A DNA stretch of 32,950 bases from Acidobacteriota bacterium (GTDB taxonomy: Bacteria; Acidobacteriota; Thermoanaerobaculia; Multivoradales; JAHEKO01): positions 1-32,950 of the forward strand of contig JAJCXP010000330.1 of NCBI GenBank assembly GCA_029263375.1. The letters are read 5' to 3'. Positions 1 through 8,286 of this stretch are shown in pieces (within the stretch, counting starts at the first letter, position 1; each line of letters starts with the position of its first letter). Below the pieces are notes generated by a model. It did no database searches and was not told where the DNA came from. It was given only the letters and a program-made list of their open reading frames with translations. The position numbers and the translations under genes were made by a program.

Positions 1-363
1 CTCGATCAGGATGTCGCCGGCGAGGACTCCGGCGATCGCCGCCGGACTGTCGGGCTCGACGCGCGAGATCATCACGCCGGCGTCCGAAGAAGCGCCGAAG
101 TGTTGGCGCAGCTCGGGCGTCAGGTCGAGCAGCAGGATGCCGAGGTAGCCGCGCTCGGCCAGCTCGGTTTCGAGCACGACCGGCTGGCCGTCGCGATGAT
201 CGACGAACACATAGTCGAAGTTGGAGCCGTCGCCGGCCGTGTCGACTCGAACGACGACCCGCTTCTGCTCGACTCGGCGCTCGTCGCCCGGCCAGGCGCT
301 CGCGGCCGAAGCGATGCAGAGTGCACCGAGGACCAGCGACAGGCTTCGCCGGAACGGTCTCAT
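1..363 (-). CDS. Secreted PDZ-domain protein (3' part outside window)
   Basis: The first 121 codons are visible; the frame is open at the left edge. Residues 1-23 form a signal peptide (basic start, hydrophobic core, ASA-type cleavage region), so the protein should be exported. From about residue 73 (GYLGILLLDL) to the edge it reads as a PDZ domain: a carboxylate-loop-like GYLGI segment, then VMISRVEPDSPAAIAGVLAGDILIE, shown here only by its key parts ISRVEPDSPA and AGDIL. The ATG overlaps the TGA of the upstream membrane-protein gene as ATGA, so the two are translationally coupled and belong to the sigma-factor operon. PDZ domains in ECF operons can sense envelope damage or guide proteolysis (as DegS/RseP do for RpoE). 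Whether a protease domain follows cannot be seen. Confidence 0.75.
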   Translation of the reverse strand, partial: MRPFRRSLSLVLGALCIASAASAWPGDERRVEQKRVVVRVDTAGDGSNFDYVFVDHRDGQPVVLETELAERGYLGILLLDLTPELRQHFGASSDAGVMISRVEPDSPAAIAGVLAGDILIE

Positions 364-824
364 GGCCGCCTCCTCGCCGCTTCGACCACCCGCGTGTGCT
401 CACCTCTCAGGTCCTGGAACGCGGGAACTTCGGGCGTTCGGATCGACCGGGCCAGGAGCGGCTCGAGATCGAGCACCAGGTCATAGTCCTCGCCCGTACC
501 GAGGTAGAGCACTGTGCGCGATTGGTCGCGGGCTTCCTGGAGTCGGGCGAGCTCGGCTTGCAGGACCTGTTGCTGCTTGCGCAGCTCCTGGGCGTCGGCG
601 ATAGCGGGGCCGGAAGCCGTCCGGGTGAGCATCAGGACTCCCACCAGGATCACGATCGCAGCCGGTACCGCCAGGGCGACGCCCAGGGATCTCCGCTGCC
701 GCCGGCGTCGGGTGCGAGCATCCAGCGCCGCGAGGACGCGCTCGGTGAAGTCGGCCGAGGCGGTGGGGGCCTCCAGCCTCTGCAGATCGGTCGAGAGACG
801 ATCGGGTCCGTGTTGTGGGTTCAT
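360..824 (-). CDS. One-pass membrane protein, probable anti-sigma factor
   Basis: 154 residues. A short cytoplasmic N-terminus (about 1-37) is followed by an Arg-rich patch (TRRRRQRR), one membrane helix at about 47-67, and a periplasmic part that starts with a Gln/Leu/Glu/Arg-rich coiled coil. The ATG (824-822) overlaps the TGA of the ECF sigma gene, and its own TGA overlaps the ATG of the PDZ gene, so it sits between them in one operon. That position and topology fit an anti-sigma factor, but the zinc-type H-x3-C-x2-C anti-sigma motif is absent and the cytoplasmic part is short. The role is inferred from context. It could instead be a structural partner of the PDZ protein. Confidence 0.6.
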   Translation of the reverse strand: MNPQHGPDRLSTDLQRLEAPTASADFTERVLAALDARTRRRRQRRSLGVALAVPAAIVILVGVLMLTRTASGPAIADAQELRKQQQVLQAELARLQEARDQSRTVLYLGTGEDYDLVLDLEPLLARSIRTPEVPAFQDLRGEHTRVVEAARRRP

Positions 825-1396
825 GAGCTTCGACCTCCACGCCAATAGGGTGCGAGCTTTTCTTTGAGGAGCTGCCGGCCGCGGTGGATGCGTGACTTGA
901 CGGTGCCTTCCCGGCACCGGCTGGCGGCGCCGATCTCCTTGTAGCTCCAACCTTCGAGTTCGTGCAGCACGAGCGGCACGCGGTAGTGCACCGGCAGCGA
1001 GGCGACCGCCTGGTTGAGGGTGCTCTGGAGCTCGTCGATCAGGAGCGACGCCTGCTGCGGGGCCTCGTGACCGCCACCGTTGCGAGACAGGAAGACCAAC
1101 CTCAAGAACTGCCGGCGCTTCTTCTGCCGCGCTCGGCTCCTGACCAGGTTGGTAGCGATCGTGTAGAGGTAGCCGCCGAGGTTTCCCTGCTCGGTATAGC
1201 GGTCGCGGCACTCGTACAGTCTGAGGAACGTCTCCTGGGCGAGATCCTCGGCGCTGTCTGGGCACCCGAGCAGGCGGGTCAGATAGCCGATCAGAGTGTT
1301 CTTGTGGCGATCGACCAGCTCGCCGAACGCCGATCGATCGCCGTCACGCGCGCGCTGCAGCAGTACGCCGTCGTCGGGGGATGGGGATGCCTTCAA
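821..1396 (-). CDS. ECF-family RNA polymerase sigma factor (RpoE-like)
   Basis: 191 residues, typical for the family. Sigma region 2 is at about 20-85 (FGELVDRHKNTL, then DLAQETFLRLYE). Region 4 is at about 125-180 (LPVHYRVPLVLHELEGWSY, KEIG, then GTVKSRIHRGRQLL as the recognition helix). The start is a TTG at 1396-1394, because a strong GGAGG lies four bases upstream and no ATG or GTG is well placed. The gene ends in an ATGA overlap with the membrane-protein gene, the usual sigma/anti-sigma order. It would direct RNA polymerase to a small envelope-stress or similar regulon. A GGGAACC element upstream resembles an RpoE-type -35 box and suggests self-regulation. Confidence 0.92.
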   Translation of the reverse strand: MKASPSPDDGVLLQRARDGDRSAFGELVDRHKNTLIGYLTRLLGCPDSAEDLAQETFLRLYECRDRYTEQGNLGGYLYTIATNLVRSRARQKKRRQFLRLVFLSRNGGGHEAPQQASLLIDELQSTLNQAVASLPVHYRVPLVLHELEGWSYKEIGAASRCREGTVKSRIHRGRQLLKEKLAPYWRGGRSS

Positions 1397-1411
1397 CGTG
1401 CCTCCACACCG

Positions 1412-1442
1412 CTTATAATGTCTCGGGCGCGGAAAGGTTCCC
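1412..1442 (-). promoter_or_regulatory. Candidate promoter of the ECF sigma operon
   Basis: On the minus strand GGGAACC (1442-1436) resembles the GGAAC core of ECF/RpoE -35 elements. It is followed downstream by TATAAG (1417-1412), a five-of-six match to a sigma70 -10 box, then GGAGG and the TTG start. The site could be read by the operon's own ECF factor, by the housekeeping factor, or both. Spacing between the two boxes is 18 bases. Confidence 0.35.
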
Positions 1443-1500
1443 GCTCGAAAGGCACAACAGGCCGGCTTGCAGAAAGTCGTCGAGTCCGCGAAAGGGCGCG

Positions 1501-1509
1501 TGCTATCAT
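1501..1509 (+). promoter_or_regulatory. Candidate extended -10 promoter for the TPR/L,D-transpeptidase pair
   Basis: TGCTATCAT is a TGn-TATCAT extended -10 element, 53 bases before the ATG at 1563. No convincing -35 box is seen, which extended -10 promoters can do without. A GGGAG ribosome site (1551-1555) lies seven bases before the ATG. The rest of the 1397-1562 divergent gap shows nothing else. Confidence 0.35.
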
Positions 1510-1562
1510 CTTGTAACTGTCTGGCCTAGCATTACTTAGGGTTCGTCTACGGGAGCTCGGAA

Positions 1563-2615
1563 ATGAAAAACAAGACAGCCTCGGCACTCTCCTTCGGACT
1601 GATCCTACTGCTGGCGGCAGCCGTCTCGGCGACCACCGGCCTCGAGGCGGTCCGCAGCCTGGCGGCGCAGGGGGATCCTGCGGCTGCCCTGGAGCTGGTG
1701 GAGCAACAGTTGAGCGCCGAACCGGAGCATGCCGAAGGGATGTTCCTGAAGGGCGTTCTGCTGGTCGAGCTGCGGCGGGCGAGCGAGGCGCGCGGCGTTT
1801 TCGAGCGCCTGATCGAGATCGAGCCCGATCTTCCCGAGCCCTACAACAACCTCGCGGTGATCGAGGCGGCCGCGGGTGACTACGAAGCCGCGGTGACGAC
1901 GCTGCGCAAGGCGCTCGACACGCATGCGAGCTATCGCACGGCCTACGACAACTTGACCAAGATCTACACCCAGCTGGCGAGCGAGGCGTACGGCCAGGCG
2001 CTCGACGCGGAGCCCGGTGAGCGAGCTGAGATCGTCGAGTTGGTTCTGCTCGGCAACCTCGGGCAGCCGGCGGCCGGCCGGCCGGGCGACAGGGACGAGC
2101 CACGACGTGAGGCGCAGCTGGCGGCGACCGAGCCCGGTGCGATCGCCCAGATGTCGCAGCGGGCGCCCGTGACGGCGCCGGCGCCGGGCGAGCCGGCGGT
2201 CGAGGAGAGTACGGTGGAGCAGGGCGCCGCGGGGATGGTGCCGGAGATGGAACCCGAGCCGTCCGAACCGCAGCCGGACCTGGAGAGCGTGGCCCCGTTT
2301 GTCGAGAGCTGGCGCTTGGCGTGGCAGGAGCAGCGGGTCGACGACTACCTGGCGGCGTATTCCAAGGACTTCCGGCCGGCCAACGGAATGTCGCGCCAGC
2401 GTTGGGCGGAAGAGCGCGGTCCGCGGATCAGTGGCCCGGAGTTCATTCGCGTTACTCTCGCCTATCTGGACGAGCCTCAGGTGAGCGGCAACAAGGCGTC
2501 GATTCGTTTTCTGCAGTCCTACGAATCCAATACGTTTCAGGATCGGGTCAGCAAACTGCTAGTGCTGGTTTGGGAAGACGATGGCTGGAAGATTCTTGAA
2601 GAGCGAGCGGACTAG
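1563..2615 (+). CDS. Exported TPR protein with C-terminal NTF2-like (Cds6-type) domain
   Basis: 350 residues. A signal peptide covers about 1-23. Two or three tetratricopeptide repeats follow at about 25-140, with spaced small/aromatic residues and the segment PDLPEPYNNLAVIEAAAGDY. A low-complexity Ala/Pro/Glu linker occupies about 160-240. The last ~108 residues (VAPFVESWRLAWQEQ to the end) form an NTF2-like alpha/beta domain, with WRLAWQ, YSKDFRP, IRVTL, SYES and WKILEER in order. The same domain ends the next gene, so the two products probably act together, perhaps in the periplasm at the cell wall. The partner binding is inference. The ribosome site GGGAG fits the ATG. The stop overlaps the next frame by 35 bases. 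Confidence 0.8.
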   Translation: MKNKTASALSFGLILLLAAAVSATTGLEAVRSLAAQGDPAAALELVEQQLSAEPEHAEGMFLKGVLLVELRRASEARGVFERLIEIEPDLPEPYNNLAVIEAAAGDYEAAVTTLRKALDTHASYRTAYDNLTKIYTQLASEAYGQALDAEPGERAEIVELVLLGNLGQPAAGRPGDRDEPRREAQLAATEPGAIAQMSQRAPVTAPAPGEPAVEESTVEQGAAGMVPEMEPEPSEPQPDLESVAPFVESWRLAWQEQRVDDYLAAYSKDFRPANGMSRQRWAEERGPRISGPEFIRVTLAYLDEPQVSGNKASIRFLQSYESNTFQDRVSKLLVLVWEDDGWKILEERAD

Positions 2616-3822
2616 CCCCCGGGGATTCCCCCTAGCCGCCTGCCTCCTGCTTGTCGCTCTCGCATGGACGGTGGACGCCGTTCCGAACGACGTTGCGACC
2701 GGGTTGCCGCCGAGTGACGGCACCTCGCTGCTCGAGCGCGGGCTGGTGGAAGGGCTCCGCGAGTTGCGACAGGGTGATCTCGTGGCTGCCCAGGACCGCC
2801 TCGAGTCGCTGGTCGAGCGACAGCCGGATTTCCGTCTGGCGCACCTGATTCGCGGAGATCTATGGATGGCGCAGGCGACCGGGCTGCGCGCGTTCGGACA
2901 GGGGCTCGAGGATCAGCGGCAGGCTGTCGGCGACCTGCTGTTCGAAGCGCGGGCACGCTGGCATCGCTACCAGGCCTCGCCGCCGCCGAGCGCGGTACCC
3001 GAGGGGCTGCTCAAGGTCGCCGACGATGCCCCGAGCGTGTTGGTGATCGATCTGCGCGAGAATCGCCTGTTCGTTTTCGAGCGCCGCGGCGAGGCGCTCG
3101 TCATGACCCGCGACTACTACGTGTCGATCGGCAAGAACGGTAGCGAGAAGCAGCTCGAGGGCGACGAGCGGACTCCGGTCGGCTTCTACCTGGTGTCCAC
3201 CTTCCTCGACGGCCAGACGCTCCCCGATCTCTATGGTGTCGGCGCCTATCCGATCAACTACCCGAACGGCTGGGATCGTCTGCACGGTCGTACCGGCAGC
3301 GGCATCTGGATCCACGGCACCGAGTCGACCACCTACAGCCGGCCGCCGCGGTCGAGCCGCGGTTGCGTGACGCTCGCCAACCAGGACTTCCAGGAGCTGA
3401 TGACGACGGTCGAGATCCGGAAGACGCCGGTGCTGGTGACCGACGGTTTCGATTGGATGGTGACCGAGCGCGCGCAGCGGTCGCGTCGCCAGCTCGAGGC
3501 GCGCGTCGAGGCGTGGCGGCAGGCGTGGGAAAGCCGCGACACCTCGCGCTACTTGACGTTCTACTCCGACGCCTTCCGCACTCAGGGTATGGATCGCGCT
3601 GCCTTCGGGGACTACAAGGAGCGGGTCAACCGCGGCAAACGCTATATCCGTGTGCACCTGGATCAGGTGGGGATCTACGGTTATCCCGGCGAGTCGGATG
3701 TGGTGGTGGTGGATTTCGTTCAGCACTACGAGAGCGACAGCTTCCGGAGCACCGGCCGCAAGCATCAGTACTGGCGGCGCGAGGCGGACGGCTGGCGGAT
3801 CGTCTTCGAAGAGCGGATCTAG
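2581..3822 (+). CDS. L,D-transpeptidase (YkuD fold) with C-terminal NTF2-like domain
   Basis: 413 residues. A hydrophobic export segment lies at about 15-33. A helical region with weak TPR character follows (about 50-130). The YkuD catalytic domain at about 157-285 carries WIHGT (His245) and SRGCVTL (Cys262), the catalytic His and Cys of L,D-transpeptidases, which make 3-3 peptidoglycan cross-links or attach proteins to the wall. Residues 305-413 repeat the NTF2-like domain of the preceding gene (WRQAWESRD, YSDAFR, HYESDSF, GWRIVFEER); a similar domain is known from Cds6-type L,D-transpeptidases. The ATG at 2581 lies inside the upstream gene. A TTG at 2596 would also keep the export signal and cannot be excluded. 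Confidence 0.9.
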   Translation: MAGRFLKSERTSPRGFPLAACLLLVALAWTVDAVPNDVATGLPPSDGTSLLERGLVEGLRELRQGDLVAAQDRLESLVERQPDFRLAHLIRGDLWMAQATGLRAFGQGLEDQRQAVGDLLFEARARWHRYQASPPPSAVPEGLLKVADDAPSVLVIDLRENRLFVFERRGEALVMTRDYYVSIGKNGSEKQLEGDERTPVGFYLVSTFLDGQTLPDLYGVGAYPINYPNGWDRLHGRTGSGIWIHGTESTTYSRPPRSSRGCVTLANQDFQELMTTVEIRKTPVLVTDGFDWMVTERAQRSRRQLEARVEAWRQAWESRDTSRYLTFYSDAFRTQGMDRAAFGDYKERVNRGKRYIRVHLDQVGIYGYPGESDVVVVDFVQHYESDSFRSTGRKHQYWRREADGWRIVFEERI

Positions 3823-3849
3823 AGCGAAGCACCTCACTCACCCTCGATC

Positions 3850-3875
3850 CCTCTCTCCCCTCCAGGGAAGAGAGG
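3850..3875. terminator. Hairpin between convergent genes
   Basis: CCTCTCTCCCC (3850-3860) pairs with GGGAAGAGAGG (3865-3875) with one mismatch and a four-base loop. It lies in the 96-base gap between the L,D-transpeptidase stop and the M14 peptidase stop, where both strands need termination. No T-run follows on either side, so it is a weak intrinsic terminator at best. Confidence 0.4.
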
Positions 3876-3918
3876 AACGTCCCCTCCCACCCGCGTGGGT
3901 TGGCGCGTCTCCGTGGCG

Positions 3919-4851
3919 TTAGCGTGAGCCGGCGCCGGCGCCGGCGCTGCCGCCGGCGGTGATCGCGTCGAAGGTCCATTCCGGGCGCGGCTGCTCGGTG
4001 AGCCGCTCCTTGAGCCACGAGACCAGGTCGACCCAGATCGTGCGCTGCTCGGTCGCCGCTGGCATGCTGCCCGCGCTCGGCAGCTCGATGGTCACTACCG
4101 GCAGGCCCATGTGGACGCCGGCCCAGCGCCCGAGCGATCCCGGGTAGGTCCCCAACATACGCAGACTCAACGAGCCCAGCCGTTGCGGCGGCTCGGGGGG
4201 GCCGTCGTAGTCGACGACGCTGTGCGGCGCGTGGACCGAGACCACGACGTCCGGCCGGAAACGCGCGATCTCGGCGGCCAGCCAGAGGCTCTCGGGCTCG
4301 CTCAGCGGGCCGGTCCCCGGATACCTTCGCGGGTTGCGCGAAGTTTGGCGCACCCAGTAGTCCTCGGTCGCCGCGTGCCAGTCCGGGCTCGGGAAGTTCC
4401 GATTGAGATCGACACCGTGGGCGTTGACGCGCTGGGCGCGGGACCTGAGCAGGCCGTCCGGGTTGAGCAGCGGCACGACCCGCCAGTGGAAGATCCCGGA
4501 ATGATACTCACCGAGGATCTCCATCCACTTGAAGACGATGCTCACCGCGGAGTATTCGTCGCCGTGGATGCCGCCGACGAGCAGGACACGGCCGATCGGC
4601 CGCCGGCCGGCAACCGGAGGGTACTCGCGCATCAGTAGGGGAGTCCCTTCGACCGACAGGCCGCCGGTGGGCCGGGCGCCGCTGGTCAGGCAGTCCTCGA
4701 TCCTGACGCTGCCGAGCTTGGTGCCGATCCGTTGGCAGGTGAGTACCCGGGTGCCCTCGACCGCCGAGGTCAGGAAGCCCGAGGCGCTCGCCTGGTGCGC
4801 GAGGCCGGCAAGCAGGGTGGCGGCGACCGCCAGTGCGCGAAGCTTGATCAC
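3919..4851 (-). CDS. Exported M14-family zinc carboxypeptidase (MpaA-like amidase possible)
   Basis: 310 residues from a GTG at 4851, chosen because the product then begins with a clean signal peptide (ALAVAATLLAGLAHQASA, about 6-23). The open frame extends further upstream, but only in antisense to the cyclase gene. Zinc ligands of the M14 fold are visible: His96 and Glu99 in GGIHGDE, and His207 in SVHAP. The substrate-binding segment is DLNRNFP (about 148-154) and the general base is Glu256 in TIELPSAG. The pattern NPDG, RVNAHGVDLNRNFP is like murein-peptide amidases (MpaA) and other short M14 enzymes, so a role in cutting peptidoglycan peptides is plausible. The gene begins 17 bases after the cyclase stop, without a clear ribosome site. 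The C-terminus ends in a Gly/Ala/Ser tail. Confidence 0.85.
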   Translation of the reverse strand: MIKLRALAVAATLLAGLAHQASASGFLTSAVEGTRVLTCQRIGTKLGSVRIEDCLTSGARPTGGLSVEGTPLLMREYPPVAGRRPIGRVLLVGGIHGDEYSAVSIVFKWMEILGEYHSGIFHWRVVPLLNPDGLLRSRAQRVNAHGVDLNRNFPSPDWHAATEDYWVRQTSRNPRRYPGTGPLSEPESLWLAAEIARFRPDVVVSVHAPHSVVDYDGPPEPPQRLGSLSLRMLGTYPGSLGRWAGVHMGLPVVTIELPSAGSMPAATEQRTIWVDLVSWLKERLTEQPRPEWTFDAITAGGSAGAGAGSR

Positions 4852-4868
4852 GTCGCTATTCTGACAGA

Positions 4869-7800
4869 TCAACCCCAGGCCCACACCAGTTCCTGCTCGT
4901 CGTCGATCGAGCTGTGCAGGACCAGATAACCGTCGGCGACCAGGCGGTCGACCCGGTCGTGGACCTGCTGCGCCAGCGCCTCGGGGGCCAGGTCGGCGGT
5001 CTTGGCCGTCTCCTGAATGCCGACCCAGGCGTTGCGGCCGCTGTTCTTGGCAATGTAGAGAGCGCGGTCGGCGATCGCCACTACCTGCTCCCAGTTCATC
5101 AGCTTGGGCGCGGCCCGCGAGAACGGGTAGTAGGCGAAGCCGATCGAGCACGAGAGGCGGGCTTCGACTCCGTTGCCGAGCTGGAAGGCGTGCTCGTCGA
5201 CGCTGGTGCGGATGCGATCGGAGAGGATCTCGGCCGCGCGCCGGTCGGCGTAGCGCCCGACGACCAGGAATTCGTCGCCGCCCCAACGGATCACCGTGTC
5301 GGAGCTCCGGCATGCGCTCTCGAGCAGATCCCGCACCTGGACCAGGACCTGATCACCGGCGGCGTGGCCGAAGGTGTCGTTGACCTCTTTGAACCCGTCG
5401 AGATCGAAGATCAGGAACAGGAAGTCGGGGCGCTGGCCCTCGGGCGCCGCGCCACCCTGGGAGATATCGCGATAGTGGCGATCCACCAGGGCGATGTCGT
5501 CCGAGATCGTGCTCATCATGTAGCGCCGGTTACGGAGACCGGTGAGCGAGTCAGTGAAGCTAGCCTGCTGCAGCTTGTTGTTGGCCTGCTCCAGTTCGCT
5601 GTTGCGGTCGGCCAGTTCGTGCGTCCTGGCCTGGACCTCGCGCTCGAGCTTGCGGCTGTACTCGGCTTCCTTTTCGAGCTTCTGGCTCTGCGCTCGAGCG
5701 TAGCCAAACAGGGCGCTGGTCAGACCCAGAACGTAGAAGGTGTAGGCCCACCACGTTCTCCACGGCGGCGGCGCGACCTTGATCTCGATCGACAGCCCGT
5801 CGTCGTTCCAGAGGCCGTCGTTGTTCGAGGCCTTGACCCGGAAGGTGTAGCTCCCCGGGTCGAGGTTCGTGTAGCTGGCGAAGCGGTGGTTGTTGGCCTG
5901 CACCCAATCCTTGTCGAAGCCGACCAACTTGTAGGCGTACTCGTTCTCGTCCGGCGCCGTGTAGTCGAGCGACGCGAACTCGAACGACACCACGTGGTCA
6001 GTGTGCTCGAGCACGATCTCCTTGATCTCGGAGAGTGGTCGATCGAGCTGCCCAGGCCGGTTGTTTTTGAGCAGCGAGGTGAGCACCACCGGCGGGCGGT
6101 GGAGGTTGGTCTGGATCCTGTCGGGGTGGAACGAGTTGACGCCCTCGCTGCTGCCGAAGAACATCTCGCCGGAGCGGGTGCGTAGATAGGCTCCCTGGTT
6201 GAACTCGTTGCTCAGCAGGCCGTTGCTGCGGTCGAGGATGCGCACCGCGCGGGTGCGAGGGTCGAAGCGGGTGATCCCCTTGTTGGTGCTCAACCAGAGG
6301 TTGCCGTTGTCGTCCTCGAGGATGCCGTTGATGCTGCCGTTCGGTAGCCCGTCGGCCTGGGTGTAGCGGCGGAATCGGGGCTCGTAGTTGGCGCGGTCAT
6401 TCCGCGACCAGCGGTAGAGTCCGTCCTCCTGAGTGCCGATCCAGAGGTGCCCCTCGCCATCCTCGTGCAGCGACCAGATCCGGTCGCTCAGGCGCGTGTC
6501 GCGATCGCCAGGCTGCTGGTTGAAGCGCGTGAAGCGGCCGGTCTCTCGGTCCAGGCCACTCAGGCCGCCACCCTGGGTGCCGATCCAAAGGACGCCCAGG
6601 GAGTCCTCCTCGATCACCAGGACGTTGTCGCTGCTGATGCTGGTCGGGTCGTCCTGGTCGTAGCGATAGCGCACGAAGCGACCGGTCCTGGGATCGAACT
6701 GGTTCAGGCCGTGGCCGTAGGTGCCGATCCAGAATGATCCCTCCGAGTCTTCGTAGATCGAGGTCACCGCGTCGCCGCTCAGGCTGTTCGGATCCCTCGA
6801 GTCGGCACGGTAGTGGACAAAGCGATTCTGCCGCTCGTTGAAGCGGAACAGGCCTGCGGCAACGGTACCCACCCAGAGCCGGCCGCCCGAGTCCACGAAC
6901 AGAGTCGGCGTCAGGTCGTCGCCGAGACCGTTGGGGTCGTCGGGATCGTGCCGGTAGTGGGTGATCTCACCGCTCTCCCGATCGATGCGGTTGAGGCCGC
7001 CGCCGTAGGTCCCGACCCAGATGTCGCCGTCGGGGCCTTCGGCCAGCGAGTAGACCGCGTTGCTGCTCAGCCGCTCGCCGCCCATGTCGCCGGCGGTGTA
7101 GGCGCCGAAGGTGCTGGTGGTCGGGTTCCACTTGCTCAAGCCCCGCATGGTTCCGACCCAGAGCACGCCGCCGCGATCCTGGAAGATCGACATGACGGTG
7201 TTGCCCGCCAGACTCGAAGAGTCGGTCGGGTTGTGCTCGTAGTGGCGGAAGCGGGTGTTCTTCGGTAGCCACTCGAACAATCCGCCACCGGTGCCCACCC
7301 AGAGGACGCCGTCGGCGGCCTGGAGAATCGAGCGCACGTGGTTCTTGCTGCGTGGCAAGCTGGTGTTCTGCTCGTTGAAGCTCTCGAAGGTTCCGGTCTC
7401 TCGATCCATGCGGTCGAGGCCGCCACCTTCGGTGCCGATCCAGAGATTGCCCTCGCGGTCCTCGTAGATGCACCGGACGTCGTCGTCGCTGAGCGATGAC
7501 GGATCGGTCGGGTCGTGGCGGTAGTGGATGAAGCCGCCCTCGTCAGGGTCGAGGCGGTTGAGCCCACCGCCGTGGGTGCCGACCCAGAGGACGCCCTGCG
7601 AGTCCTCGAAGATGGCGCGCACGCTGTCGGCGCTCAGGCTGTGCTTCTTCGCCGGATTCTGGGTGAAGCGGCGAAAGGTGCCGCGCCCCGCCTCGATCAG
7701 GAGGTTGAGTCCACCGTCGGTGCCGATCCAGAGTCGGCCGGCGCGGTCTTCGAAGATTGCGCGTACCGTGTCGTTGCTGAGTGTGGTCGGATTGGAGCTG

Positions 7801-8177
7801 TCGAGTTGGAACGTCTCGAACGACTCGCGATGTGGATCCCACCGGCTCAGCCCGCCGCCGTCGGTGCCGACCCAGAGCGAGCTCTGCGAGTCGACGAGCA
7901 GCGACCAGACCCAGCTGTTGGCCAGGGAAGAGGGAGAGTCTTCCTGATCGCCGAACTGCTCGAACTTGAAGCCGTCGAATCGGTTCAGACCGTCCTGGGT
8001 CCCGAACCAGATGTAGCCGTTGCTGTCTTGCGCGATGGCGTTGACGGCGCTCTGGGAGAGTCCCTCGTCGAGAGTGTAACGGTCGAAGTGGATGCTCCGA
8101 CGCTCGGCCAGGAGCCCCGGAGCCGAGGCGCAGCTCAGCAGGATGACGGTTGCTGCGGCTCGGCAAAGGCGGTTCAT
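4869..8177 (-). CDS. Periplasmic propeller sensor with GGDEF diguanylate cyclase output
   Basis: 1102 residues. A signal peptide (1-24) is followed by 14 blades with the motif LWxGTxxGGLxRxD (for example IWFGTQDGLNRFDG, LWVGTDGGGLSRWDP, LWIGTEGGGLDRMDR, LWLSTNKGITRFDP), enough for two seven-bladed propellers (Reg_prop). A Y_Y_Y-type beta domain covers about 705-800 (DHVVSFEFASLDY, AYKLVGFDKDW, SYTFRVKASNNDG). One membrane helix lies at about 807-828, then a coiled coil, then the GGDEF domain. The motif GGDEF is intact at 966-970, and RSSD six residues before it is a complete product-inhibition site. The protein should sense a periplasmic ligand, possibly a glycan, and make c-di-GMP. A ~50-residue helical tail follows. 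The gene is preceded by a sigma54 promoter. Confidence 0.93.
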   Translation of the reverse strand: MNRLCRAAATVILLSCASAPGLLAERRSIHFDRYTLDEGLSQSAVNAIAQDSNGYIWFGTQDGLNRFDGFKFEQFGDQEDSPSSLANSWVWSLLVDSQSSLWVGTDGGGLSRWDPHRESFETFQLDSSNPTTLSNDTVRAIFEDRAGRLWIGTDGGLNLLIEAGRGTFRRFTQNPAKKHSLSADSVRAIFEDSQGVLWVGTHGGGLNRLDPDEGGFIHYRHDPTDPSSLSDDDVRCIYEDREGNLWIGTEGGGLDRMDRETGTFESFNEQNTSLPRSKNHVRSILQAADGVLWVGTGGGLFEWLPKNTRFRHYEHNPTDSSSLAGNTVMSIFQDRGGVLWVGTMRGLSKWNPTTSTFGAYTAGDMGGERLSSNAVYSLAEGPDGDIWVGTYGGGLNRIDRESGEITHYRHDPDDPNGLGDDLTPTLFVDSGGRLWVGTVAAGLFRFNERQNRFVHYRADSRDPNSLSGDAVTSIYEDSEGSFWIGTYGHGLNQFDPRTGRFVRYRYDQDDPTSISSDNVLVIEEDSLGVLWIGTQGGGLSGLDRETGRFTRFNQQPGDRDTRLSDRIWSLHEDGEGHLWIGTQEDGLYRWSRNDRANYEPRFRRYTQADGLPNGSINGILEDDNGNLWLSTNKGITRFDPRTRAVRILDRSNGLLSNEFNQGAYLRTRSGEMFFGSSEGVNSFHPDRIQTNLHRPPVVLTSLLKNNRPGQLDRPLSEIKEIVLEHTDHVVSFEFASLDYTAPDENEYAYKLVGFDKDWVQANNHRFASYTNLDPGSYTFRVKASNNDGLWNDDGLSIEIKVAPPPWRTWWAYTFYVLGLTSALFGYARAQSQKLEKEAEYSRKLEREVQARTHELADRNSELEQANNKLQQASFTDSLTGLRNRRYMMSTISDDIALVDRHYRDISQGGAAPEGQRPDFLFLIFDLDGFKEVNDTFGHAAGDQVLVQVRDLLESACRSSDTVIRWGGDEFLVVGRYADRRAAEILSDRIRTSVDEHAFQLGNGVEARLSCSIGFAYYPFSRAAPKLMNWEQVVAIADRALYIAKNSGRNAWVGIQETAKTADLAPEALAQQVHDRVDRLVADGYLVLHSSIDDEQELVWAWG

Positions 8178-8225
8178 TCCTGGAGGCTCCCTGCGGCTCG
8201 AGCGGCTCGGCCGGCGAACTCAAGG

Positions 8226-8241
8226 AGCAAGGGGGATGCCA
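8226..8241 (-). promoter_or_regulatory. Sigma54 (-24/-12) promoter of the diguanylate cyclase gene
   Basis: The minus strand reads TGGCATCCCCCTTGCT. The -24 element is TGGCAT (consensus TGGCAC), the -12 element is TTGCT (consensus TTGCA/T), and exactly ten bases lie between the invariant GG and GC, as sigma54 requires. The predicted start of transcription is near 8215, giving a leader of about 38 bases before the ATG at 8177. The sigma54 activator gene lies immediately upstream on the same strand. Confidence 0.75.
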
Positions 8242-8286
8242 CCGAATTTGACCCGGTCGGGGTCGGAGCGGAGACGCGGTGACGGG

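Noticed and set aside
825-1265. Longer N-terminus for the probable anti-sigma protein
   Set aside because: That part is an out-of-frame reading of the ECF sigma gene.
4852-5313. Longer N-terminus for the M14 peptidase
   Set aside because: The extra codons are out-of-frame readings of the GGDEF gene; the GTG at 4851 gives a clean signal peptide.
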